A DNA stretch of 25,628 nucleotides, taken from Blattamonas nauphoetae. Its lineage: Eukaryota; Preaxostyla; Oxymonadida. Below, one piece after another: positions 18,178 to 25,628 of the stretch (the stretch's first letter is position 1; each line of letters opens with the position of its first letter). The position numbers and the translations under genes are program-made. The stretch covers positions 1-25,628 of the forward strand of contig JARBJD010000658.1 in NCBI GenBank assembly GCA_033064195.1, given 5' to 3'. A model generated the notes under the pieces. The model did not search any database. It saw nothing but the letters and a program-made list of their open reading frames with translations, and was not told where the DNA came from.

Positions 18178-20196
18178 AGTCTTCCACCAGTAACAAGTTT
18201 AAAATATTCACAATTTTCGAGTTTCATTCTTATCTTCCTTATTCTTTTTTGTTTTATCTCTCCTGTCACCATGTCTTTTTCATCTCCTTCATTTTCGGTC
18301 TCGGAACCATTTGTGAAATCGCTATCTTCGGTTTTTTTGGGAATCACCTCTCTCAGTCTTCGTTGTGGACGAGGTGATCGTTCGATTATCTCCTTCTTGG
18401 ATTTTTGGATGAAAGGAGTGTCGACTATTGGATTGCTGATCAACTAAACAAGAGAATGTGAAAAATCACAATAGCGATACTTCTTTTTCCGATTCAGCCT
18501 TATCGATGGCCAGACATGATCCTTTGTCCATCATGCGTCTCCTCTCTCGAAATTTTGCCTGTTTCCCATGTGAAGTGCCCTGACGAAAGGAGACGATTTC
18601 GGGGTGCCAGGTTTTTATTTCAAAATCGTAGTAAACTTTCATATGTCTGAATGGCACTTGGAGCCATTGTGACATTGGAATCGCAGCTGATACGCTGGCC
18701 AAGAGTCTACCGTTCGTGAGGGTGTAGCAAAGGTAAAGTGTCACGCCTTCATACTCGATTTCTGGTGACTCTGACGCAAATGATGGTTGGAATTCAACGA
18801 ACTGCACCTTTCTTGAGTCTGGTGAATGAGGGATACTCGAGAAATATTCAACAAATCTTGAACACGTTTCGATCGGTCTGTCGGGAGGGTGGTTGTGCAG
18901 TGTCTTCGTCATAGTACCAAATTCTGCATCGCACATGTTTTTACCATGATGTTCGAAGTAGTAGTAAATGAATGTGGAAATAGCGGGGTTGAGAGTGGGA
19001 ATGTCTGAAAGGAAGTAGCATTGAAACTGTTTGTTACGAAAATGGGGTCCACAGTCCGATGAAAAATACAAGACTTGGGCATGATCAAACAATGAATCTT
19101 CCAACATCTGTTCCAACGCTTCAATCACAAACGACGCATTGTGATTTAGAACTTCTGATAAATAATGAAAAACTTGTTTGTCATCTTGACCTTCCTCATT
19201 CTTGTAGTGGACGACAAATGCGAGATCAGAAAGTTGCTGCTTGTTAAAGAACTCCTTTTGCGATTCTTCTTTAGCAATCGGCACTTTCCAATTTTCTTTA
19301 AAATCCGCAATTATTAGAAACTGGTTTGTCTCTAGGTTCTTCCTTATTTCCTTAATCGCAATTCGCTGTTCCTCAGCTTCGAAGATGTGGTCATTGAGTG
19401 CTTGGATTTCGTTTGTCAGTTCTTCTTTCTTTTCATCATTTTCCTCAGGGAGAAGGCTTAACTCATGTTGAGCCTCCCTTAATCGAAGGCATTCTGGGCA
19501 AATATCTGTTCTTGTTTTTGCTGGTTTCAGTTTGGTCGTCAACCTACAAAAAGTGCTGTACCCAATCTGTATCCCAGTTTCATCTCCTATTTTTCTCCAG
19601 ATTTCTCGTTTTGGTTGACTTATCTTTCGTTCAAGCATCCAGTTTGACGGATCTTGCTTTCGCAATTGCTGCGCCTGCGACGATTCGCTGGAGTGATCGA
19701 AGATGAATTCTTGGAAAAGAGGTTCGTCTATCTTTCGAGGTGCGTGAGATGGTGGAGGTACTGTTTTTTTGTCTCTCATGAATCGAACTTCATGTTTGTG
19801 CTTCTGTGCAGATACGTATTGACTCCTTGTTTTATTGTAACCAGCCACACACATCTCTTCCAAAGTGTAGTAGGCAGCCAAAACCGACTCAATATCCAAG
19901 GCATCTATCTTACTCTTTTGACGAATAGCAAGCAGATCTCCAAGCAGATTCATCTCTTTCTCTAAATGCAATTATCGAACAAAAAATGAAAAAACGACTC
20001 GTATCAAACCTCTTTGTGACTTCTGAATGGAAGCGAGAACAGATGGACACTTATCACTCCTCGTTACCAGGTGAAGAACAAGATCATCCGGATTTGTCGG
20101 CAAAAGCGCACAAATGGCCTCCCATGCACAATTTGTAATTGACCAACGATCATGTCTCTTTATCCTTTGAAGGCTTGTCGAGGAGTCTTTATTCAT
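18174..20196 (-). CDS. DDE-like transposase, spliced, about 645 aa (left arm of the palindrome)
   Basis: Exon 1 (20196-20010) starts at an ATG and encodes 62 residues. Removing 48 nt (20009-19962) joins it in frame to exon 2 (19961-18481), and removing 37 nt (18480-18444) joins that in frame to exon 3 (18443-18174), which ends at TAA. In the 501-codon frame that contains exon 2 there is C-x2-C at 158/161, a Glu-rich coiled coil at about 162-215, then three acidic candidates spaced like an RNase H-fold DDE core: Asp223 in IIADFKENW, Asp306 in FSSDCGPHFRN and Glu350 (or Asp348) in HHGKNMCDAEFG. The spacings are 83 and 44 residues. Exon 3 adds a basic tail with runs of Arg and Lys. The SDCGPHFR and HHGK..D..FG blocks recall uncharacterised transposase-like proteins in protists and fungi, but I cannot place it in a named superfamily. 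Its left-hand coding part lies outside the visible duplicated arm. Confidence 0.6.
18444..18480 (-). other. Predicted 37-nt intron 2 of the DDE-like gene
   Basis: On the minus strand it begins GTATCGC and ends CTTGTTTAG. It contains the in-frame TGA that would otherwise end the 501-codon frame, and splicing joins Glu to Leu in frame with the 89-codon exon 3. Confidence 0.55.
19962..20009 (-). other. Predicted 48-nt intron 1 of the DDE-like gene
   Basis: On the minus strand it begins GTTTGATACG and ends GCATTTAG. Splicing keeps the frame and removes an in-frame stop. The right arm has the same intron at 24975-25020, two bases shorter through changes in T runs. Confidence 0.6.
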
Positions 20197-20425
20197 CTTT
20201 CTGAAATGACGTGTCCAAAATTCGTCTCATTCCGTGAGTCTGTACAGCTTCACACATGTTGAACGCGACATCGTGACAAGCTATGATATTAAGAGCGAAC
20301 ATTCCATTATCTTTCGTAAAGTCTTTGATTTCAACGAACAGTTTCGAAATGGTTGTTTTGACAAGAAACCACCGAGAAAACGCGAGAGACGTCACGATCG
20401 TTTCCGACATTGGGATAAAAATCAT
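20189..20425 (-). CDS. Small conserved ORF upstream of the DDE-like gene, 78 aa (left arm)
   Basis: The frame runs from an ATG at 20425 to a TAA that overlaps the ATG of exon 1 of the DDE-like gene (ATGAATAA). The product has mixed hydrophobic strands and helices (TIVTSLAFSRWFLVKTTISKL) and a CHDVAFNMCEAV stretch with two Cys and one His. No family is recognised. The same frame is preserved in the right arm at 24559-24795. It could be a separate small protein, or an upstream exon joined by splicing that I cannot define. Confidence 0.35.
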   Translation of the reverse strand: MIFIPMSETIVTSLAFSRWFLVKTTISKLFVEIKDFTKDNGMFALNIIACHDVAFNMCEAVQTHGMRRILDTSFQKDE

Positions 20426-20784
20426 CTCGGATACCGAAGGAAAATTCAGTCAAAAAATGAGCAACATTTGTTTTTACAAACGCACCATAGTGTGTTGCAA
20501 CATTTCATTGAGAATCACACACATGTGTTGTGGCACAGCGCGACTAGTTCTGAGTTGAAGAATAATTGTTCAGAAATAAACAACAGTTTCACTTGTTCAT
20601 TTTAACGAGACTTTTCACAAAAAACTGACAGAATGAAGCGTAACACTCTTGTGTTGTGAATAATGGATGAAGTAATTTAATCGTCAGGGTTTTCCTCTAG
20701 TGTTATGTGTCTGGTGGCATGATTGCTCCACTGAAGATGAAACGTGGTCGTCCAACACAAAAGCCACGTGATTATATTTAATTC
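20426..20784. other. Gap between the two small ORFs of the left arm
   Basis: About 360 AT-rich bases. They contain TATAATCACGTG-like sequence on the minus strand just after the 99-aa ORF, and overlapping plus-strand frames (20234-20605, 20283-20558) that look like shadows. If the small ORFs are exons, this gap holds one or more introns. Nothing else is supported. Confidence 0.35.
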
Positions 20785-21084
20785 TCACCCATCGTGAACG
20801 CGAATTGGTACTCGATGAAGTTGCGGAAGGAAAAAAGTTCGATCAACTATCTTCGACTTTCCTCTCAGTAGATTGCCGAGAAAGACCTTCTCCATTCTCC
20901 CTGATTCGTTTAAGATATCATTCGACATCGTTCTCGTAAAACAAGACAAAACATAAACCTTAGGGATTTCTCTCGTTTTCAGATTCGGATACTTAATCTT
21001 TTTTATGAACTCAAAAATTCTTATCGATATGTCATTCACCCAGTCAGTGTCAGCAACCCGGAAGCTGGAGTTCAAACAAACCAT
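20785..21084 (-). CDS. Small conserved ORF, 99 aa (left arm)
   Basis: ATG to TGA with ordinary composition. The N-terminal half is helical and Lys-rich (ISIRIFEFIKKIKYPNLK) and the C-terminal half is basic with LLRGKSKIVDRTFF. No family is recognised. The stop lies within GGGTGAGAAT, which also resembles a splice donor, so this may be the first exon of a gene reading toward the DDE-like coding exons. It is identical in the right arm (23900-24199). Confidence 0.4.
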   Translation of the reverse strand: MVCLNSSFRVADTDWVNDISIRIFEFIKKIKYPNLKTREIPKVYVLSCFTRTMSNDILNESGRMEKVFLGNLLRGKSKIVDRTFFLPQLHRVPIRVHDG

Positions 21085-21089
21085 ATTTA

Positions 21090-21549
21090 TCCAACTAAGA
21101 AAAAATAAAAATCGAGAAATTTCCTATTTGGGGAATTCGAGAAATCCTCAAAATACCTTATTTTGGCCACTTTTCAAAATGTGGGCTAATCATATCTCAA
21201 CAACCTGTGAATTGATTTTGATGAAATTTTCCATAGAAACGGTTTTTTGGTTAAATGAACATTTTGAAAAAATTGTGAAAAAAATATGGGTATTCGGGAA
21301 GATGTGAAAAACACTCTTTTCTCCACACAAAATATTTTAGGAAAAAACATATTTTTTGAGCATCTGTTTTCGATATATTCACGATAAAAATGCTTTTTGT
21401 TTGGTTTAAAACGAATCTCTGGTTGTGGAAATACGGGCGTAGAAAGTTTGAAAAAATGAGTGTATTCCTGCTGCCTACAGTATTTTGGGAATTTCTCGGA
21501 TTCCCCAGGGCATTGAATTCTCGAATTTTAGTTTATTCTTACAGTCTGA
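21090..21549. repeat. Nested imperfect inverted repeat within the left arm (arms ~65 bp)
   Basis: The sequence around 21090-21156 (core TTGGGGAATTCGAGAAATCC, then TCAAAATAC) is matched in inverted orientation by about 21480-21549 (core GTATTTTGGGAATTTCTCGG, then ATTCCCC). The core 29 bases agree at most positions and the similarity continues outward through an A-rich stretch. The enclosed ~325 bases are AT-rich and non-coding. This looks like a small MITE or a subterminal repeat of the larger element. The mirror copy is at about 23432-23894. Confidence 0.6.
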
Positions 21550-21597
21550 ATAGTTCAAAGTCGAAGTGAAATAATTCAAAGTCGAAGGACCAAATTT

Positions 21598-21840
21598 TTG
21601 GACCAATTTGTTCTCGTGAACCTCGCAAACCACTCTTTCTTGATCACAACAACAGAATCAATGATCATGGTAACGGCTAGTCAAGTATCATCCGACACCA
21701 TTCAACACTTTCTCGGCTATACTTCACATTTTAGGGTTCATTTCACAGTAATTCTTCGTCTCAGCCCCGAAAAACCAGTAAATCAGATCCTGCAGAAGTT
21801 GAACAAGGCCAACAGTTTCCATAACTCGTCACACCGATGA
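21598..21840 (+). CDS. ORF crossing the inner end of the left arm
   Basis: An 80-codon frame beginning MDQFVLVNLANHSF. The first 54 codons lie in the repeated arm and recur at 23383-23223 on the minus strand; the last 26 lie in the unique spacer. Each arm therefore carries the same 5' portion running out into different sequence. It is probably an open frame at the end of the repeat unit, without independent evidence for translation. Confidence 0.25.
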   Translation: MDQFVLVNLANHSFLITTTESMIMVTASQVSSDTIQHFLGYTSHFRVHFTVILRLSPEKPVNQILQKLNKANSFHNSSHR

Positions 21841-22032
21841 CTCCTTCACACATCTCAAACGTTAGTTCAATCCTTCGGCCATTTGCATGTCACAGGCTGT
21901 TTTTCAGACCAATGAAGTGACATTTTTCATCTAAAAAGTTTAAAATCACTACAGATAGCATGATTGAATGGTTTTCAATCCTGATGAACGTGTTCACCCG
22001 AGAAGGAACCTGGGGTACAAAACAGTCACAGT
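21759..22032. other. Left part of the palindrome spacer, no supported gene
   Basis: About 270 bases with only the tail of the 21598-21840 frame and fragments of minus-strand frames. No repeat or RNA gene is seen. Confidence 0.4.
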
Positions 22033-22472
22033 TGAATATGTTGGTGGTGGAGTTGAAGGAGTTGGTGAAGTCAATGTTGTTTGTGATGAAAGTTTGTTGA
22101 TAGAGCTGGTAGACGATGTGTGGTGGAAGGGGTGGTTCGGTTTTTTCTTGAGAAGGGGTTGTTCGTTTTTGAACATCGAAGAAGCTGTCCATTGTCTTCT
22201 GGACATTTCCAGTCTTTTTGAGTTGTTCTGGATTCGCTGCTTCAGTTTGCGTTGAGCTTTCGGCGATTGGTGTTGTTTTGGCTCTGTTGAGTATATGATT
22301 CTTGAGTTGTTCGACCTGACTTTGTCTCTTCTCGATTTTCTTCTGATCCTCCGTTTCCGTTCCTCCATCTTCGGTCACATTTTGAGTTCGAATGTCTTCT
22401 GTTCCAGTTTCCGAAGATGTATTGTCATTTGGTTGGCAATTGGTAATGTTTGGCTGTTGAGAGAGTGTTTGT
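22033..22472 (-). pseudogene. Diverged fragment of the LINE ORF1 in the palindrome spacer
   Basis: The minus strand matches 8907-9340 of LINE copy 2 ORF1 at roughly 85% by eye. Shared landmarks include TLSQQPN, DQKKIEKRQSQVEQLKNHI, AESSTQTEA, MDSFFDVQKRT and NNIDFTNSFNSTTNIF. The fragment is open in one frame across the whole region, unlike the copy 2 version, so it is the better guide to the original ORF1 sequence. Both sides switch abruptly to unrelated sequence and no ORF2 follows. Confidence 0.8.
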
Positions 22473-22545
22473 TTTGTAGAGTTCTTGGTGTTGTTTGTTC
22501 ATAAAAGGTGGAGATGTCTTCGTCTGCAGTGTCTTTGACGAGTTT

Positions 22546-23157
22546 TCATTGGAGGCTCGGTGGGAGGGGGATGTTCACTTCCTGTTCAATTGCATCGAGG
22601 AGGATCGGGACGGTTGAGTTGAGGATTGACACTATTTGCTTTGATTTGTATGATGTGGCGAGGGACGTGTGAACCTGCTCGATTGATCTCGTTCGCCCGT
22701 TCTGGACCAGCGTGATCGTTCGTTTGAGGTTGGTGTTGTCCAACTTGCGTGCGAGCTGGACGAGGCAGCGGGTGGTCCATTCGCTTCCGGGGGTGAGGGA
22801 CGTCGAGCTGTTCTGTTTCCTTTGTGTAGTGTCTGTTGGGCGGAGTTCTTCGTCTTTCATCATCTCGTCTGATTCATCGCTCAGGTGAACGGGTTGCTGT
22901 TGAATCGGAGGCTCGTTTGTTTGGTGCTCCGATGTGCAAATGAAGGGGACGTGAGCGAAGGAAGTTGCGCCTGGCCGTGGTGGCGAAAGGCTTGCTGGTG
23001 ACTGTTGGGGTGTTCCTTCCTTTTCTATCATTCCCGTTGAGGCGACAGTCAAGAGAGTGATGTCTCCTGCCTCCCAGAAGCTTTTCTCTTCGTCTTGGTT
23101 TTCTTCGATGTTTGGAGCCGGCTCATGGAGGGGCCGGTTGTGAGGACCATGCTTCAT
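22546..23157 (-). CDS. Orphan ORF in the palindrome spacer, 203 aa
   Basis: The N-terminal 120 residues are Pro/Glu/Gln/Ser-rich. The C-terminal 80 residues look folded and helical (WTTRCLVQLARKL, RSIEQVHTSLATSYKSKQIV, VPILLDAIEQEV). The frame remains open upstream of the ATG toward the right arm. It sits immediately upstream, on the same strand, of the LINE ORF1 fragment, so it may be the 5' part of a related element's ORF1, although it has no similarity to 8080-8900. Family unknown. It is markedly GC-richer than the flanking arms. Confidence 0.4.
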   Translation of the reverse strand: MKHGPHNRPLHEPAPNIEENQDEEKSFWEAGDITLLTVASTGMIEKEGTPQQSPASLSPPRPGATSFAHVPFICTSEHQTNEPPIQQQPVHLSDESDEMMKDEELRPTDTTQRKQNSSTSLTPGSEWTTRCLVQLARKLDNTNLKRTITLVQNGRTRSIEQVHTSLATSYKSKQIVSILNSTVPILLDAIEQEVNIPLPPSLQ

Positions 23158-23431
23158 TGGTGGCTGTGGCGATGGTGCCGGACGTGCTTTGATGGATGTG
23201 CACGTGCGTTTTGGTCGGGGCGCGAAGAATTACTGTGAAATGAACCCTAAAATGTGAAGTATAGCCGAGAAAGTGTTGAATGGTGTCGGATGATACTTGA
23301 CTAGCCGTTACCATGATCATTGATTCTGTTGTTGTGATCAAGAAAGAGTGGTTTGCGAGGTTCACGAGAACAAATTGGTCCAAAAATTTGGTCCTTCGAC
23401 TTTGAATTATTTCACTTCGACTTTGAACTAT

Positions 23432-23894
23432 TCAGACTGTAAGAATAAACTAAAATTCGAGAATTCAATGCCCTGGGGAATCCGAGAAATTCCCAAAATA
23501 CTGTAGGCAGCAGGAATACACTCATTTTTTCAAACTTTCTACGCCCGTATTTCCACAACCAGAGATTCGTTTTAAACCAAACAAAAAGCATTTTTATCGT
23601 GAATATATCGAAAACAGATGCTCAAAAAATATGTTTTTTCCTAAAATATTTTGTGTGGAGAAAAAGAGTGTTTTTTCACATCTTCCCGAATACCCATATT
23701 TTTTTTCACAATTTTTTCAAAATGTTCATTTAACCAAAAAACCGTTTCTATGGAAAATTTCATCAAAATCAATTCACAGGTTGTTGAGATATGATTAGCC
23801 CACATTTTGAAAAGTGGCCAAAATAAGGTATTTTGAGGATTTCTCGAATTCCCCAAATAGGAAATTTCTCGATTTTTATTTTTTCTTAGTTGGA
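23432..23894. repeat. Nested imperfect inverted repeat within the right arm
   Basis: Mirror copy of 21090-21549, with cores at about 23472-23501 and 23828-23856. Confidence 0.6.
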
Positions 23895-23899
23895 TAAAT

Positions 23900-24199
23900 A
23901 TGGTTTGTTTGAACTCCAGCTTCCGGGTTGCTGACACTGACTGGGTGAATGACATATCGATAAGAATTTTTGAGTTCATAAAAAAGATTAAGTATCCGAA
24001 TCTGAAAACGAGAGAAATCCCTAAGGTTTATGTTTTGTCTTGTTTTACGAGAACGATGTCGAATGATATCTTAAACGAATCAGGGAGAATGGAGAAGGTC
24101 TTTCTCGGCAATCTACTGAGAGGAAAGTCGAAGATAGTTGATCGAACTTTTTTCCTTCCGCAACTTCATCGAGTACCAATTCGCGTTCACGATGGGTGA
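23900..24199 (+). CDS. Small conserved ORF, 99 aa (right arm)
   Basis: Residue-for-residue copy of the 20785-21084 product, in inverted orientation. Function unknown. Confidence 0.4.
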   Translation: MVCLNSSFRVADTDWVNDISIRIFEFIKKIKYPNLKTREIPKVYVLSCFTRTMSNDILNESGRMEKVFLGNLLRGKSKIVDRTFFLPQLHRVPIRVHDG

Positions 24200-24558
24200 G
24201 AATTAAATATAATCACGTGGCTTTTGTGTTGGACGACCACGTTTCATCTTCAGTGGAGCAATCATGCCACCAGACACATAACACTAGAGGAAAACCCTGA
24301 CGATTAAATTACTTCATCCATTATTCACAACACAAGAGTGTTACGCTTCATTCTGTCAGTTTTTTGTGAAAAGTCTCGTTAAAATGAACAAGTGAAACTG
24401 TTGTTTATTTCTGAACAATTATTCTTCAACTCAGAACTAGTCGCGCTGTGCCACAACACATGTGTGTGATTCTCAATGAAATGTTGCAACACACTATGGT
24501 GCGTTTGTAAAAACAAATGTTGCTCATTTTTTGACTGAATTTTCCTTCGGTATCCGAG

Positions 24559-24795
24559 ATGATTTTTATCCCAATGTCGGAAACGATCGTGACGTCTCTC
24601 GCGTTTTCTCGGTGGTTTCTTGTCAAAACAACCATTTCGAAACTGTTCGTTGAAATCAAAGACTTTACGAAAGATAATGGAATGTTCGCTCTTAATATCA
24701 TAGCTTGTCACGATGTCGCGTTCAACATGTGTGAAGCTGTACAGACTCACGGAATGAGACGAATTTTGGACACGTCATTTCAGAAAGATGAATAA
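24559..24795 (+). CDS. Small conserved ORF, 78 aa (right arm)
   Basis: Identical to the 20189-20425 product. Its TAA overlaps the ATG of the downstream DDE-like exon at 24788, as in the left arm. Confidence 0.35.
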   Translation: MIFIPMSETIVTSLAFSRWFLVKTTISKLFVEIKDFTKDNGMFALNIIACHDVAFNMCEAVQTHGMRRILDTSFQKDE

Positions 24796-25628
24796 AGACT
24801 CCTCGACAAGCCTTCAAAGGATAAAGAGACATGATCGTTGGTCAATTACAAATTGTGCATGGGAGGCCATTTGTGCGCTTTTGCCGACAAATCCGGATGA
24901 TCTTGTTCTTCACCTGGTAACGAGGAGTGATAAGTGTCCATCTGTTCTCGCTTCCATTCAGAAGTCACAAAGAGGTTTGATACGAGTCGTTTTTCATTTT
25001 TGTTCGATAATTGCATTTAGAGAAAGAGATGAATCTGCTTGGAGATCTGCTTGCTATTCGTCAAAGAGTAAGATAGATGCCTTGGATATTGAGTCGGTTT
25101 TGGCTGCCTACTACACTTTGGAAGAGATGTGTGTGGCTGGTTACAATAAAACAAGGAGTCAATACGTATCTGCACAGAAGCACAAACATGAAGTTCGATT
25201 CATGAGAGACAAAAAAACAGTACCTCCACCATCTCACGCACCTCGAAAGATAGACGAACCTCTTTTCCAAGAATTCATCTTCGATCACTCCAGCGAATCG
25301 TCGCAGGCGCAGCAATTGCGAAAGCAAGATCCGTCAAACTGGATGCTTGAACGAAAGATAAGTCAACCAAAACGAGAAATCTGGAGAAAAATAGGAGATG
25401 AAACTGGGATACAGATTGGGTACAGCACTTTTTGTAGGTTGACGACCAAACTGAAACCAGCAAAAACAAGAACAGATATTTGCCCAGAATGCCTTCGATT
25501 AAGGGAGGCTCAACATGAGTTAAGCCTTCTCCCTGAGGAAAATGATGAAAAGAAAGAAGAACGACAAACGAAATCCAAGCACTCAATGACCACATCTTCG
25601 AAGCTGAGGAACAGCGAATTGCGATTAA
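24788..25628 (+). pseudogene. Partial DDE-like transposase gene (right arm, cut by window end)
   Basis: Exon 1 (24788-24974) matches the left-arm exon 1, followed by the small intron (24975-25020) and exon 2 up to the window end. Exon 2 differs from the left copy by one-base losses near 25062 (an A run) and 25571, which break the frame. The visible part covers the C-x2-C motif and coiled coil but stops before the DDE residues. Either this copy is decaying or the losses are assembly errors. Confidence 0.6.

Larger units (their letters stand above)
19352..21758. repeat. Left arm of a >2.4-kb inverted repeat
   Basis: This arm is the reverse complement of 23223-25628, with position sums constant at about 44980-44984. 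The differences noticed are mostly one-base changes in A or T runs, plus single-base losses in the right arm. The inner end is ...ACAGTAATTCTTCG at 21758. The outer limit is unknown because the right arm runs off the window at a point matching 19352; the repeat may extend further left. Confidence 0.93.
23223..25628. repeat. Right arm of the inverted repeat (truncated by window end)
   Basis: Reverse complement of 19352-21758. It begins at the inner junction CGAAGAATTACTGTG and continues to the last base of the window. It carries inverted copies of every left-arm feature: the nested inverted repeat, the 99-aa and 78-aa ORFs and the start of the DDE-like gene. Confidence 0.93.

Noticed and set aside
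18466-19971. Possible retroviral-type or Polinton integrase identity for the DDE-like protein
   Set aside because: No HHCC zinc finger or chromodomain is visible, and the blocks around the acidic residues (KENW, CGPHFRN, HHGK) do not fit integrases of that kind.
21005-21307. 100-codon plus-strand frame in the arm, repeated at 23641-23979
   Set aside because: Its conservation follows from the arm duplication. It overlaps the 99-aa ORF and the nested repeat, with AT-rich composition and no motif.
1-25628. CRISPR array, tRNA or rRNA genes
   Set aside because: No regularly spaced identical short repeats with unique spacers, and no cloverleaf or rRNA core sequences were noticed. The tandem repeats found are contiguous and not spacer-separated.

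Overview
The window is repeat-rich eukaryotic DNA, most likely from a compact-genome protist. The evidence is a LINE with a restriction-like endonuclease (RLE), a DNA-transposon insertion with 8-bp target duplications, and a transposase gene that reads through only if introns of 37-48 nt are removed. An oxymonad-like metamonad would fit, but that is a guess from general character and no marker gene settles it. I recognise no host housekeeping gene, rRNA, tRNA or CRISPR array.

Positions 1-14650 hold two head-to-tail, nearly identical copies of one RLE-type LINE on the + strand. Copy 1 (1 to about 7446) enters the window inside ORF2. It is split by a 3397-bp DNA transposon (2689-6085) with 12-bp terminal inverted repeats and 8-bp target duplications, and that insert carries four ~139-bp tandem units. 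Copy 2 has a broken, low-complexity ORF1 (8080-10564) containing a 12-fold decapeptide repeat. A TGATG stop/start overlap then leads into an intact ORF2 of about 1296 aa with a reverse transcriptase (YLDD), a CCHC finger and a putative RLE. The copies differ almost only by one-base changes in short homopolymers, which looks more like assembly error than decay.

Positions 14651-18100 hold two unrecognised ORFs, a perfect 135-bp inverted repeat (a foldback or MITE-like hairpin), and a broken minus-strand remnant. One segment of that remnant resembles the palm of family-B DNA polymerases and is best treated as a possible virus-like fossil.

Positions 18100-25628 are dominated by a very large inverted repeat. 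The arms (19352-21758 and 23223-25628, cut by the window end) are nearly identical and flank a 1464-bp spacer. Each arm carries a gene for a DDE-like protein (about 645 aa when two small introns are removed), two small conserved ORFs and a nested imperfect inverted repeat. The spacer holds a diverged fragment of the same LINE ORF1 and a 203-aa orphan ORF. The DDE-like protein and its palindromic setting are the best candidate here for an undescribed transposon family.
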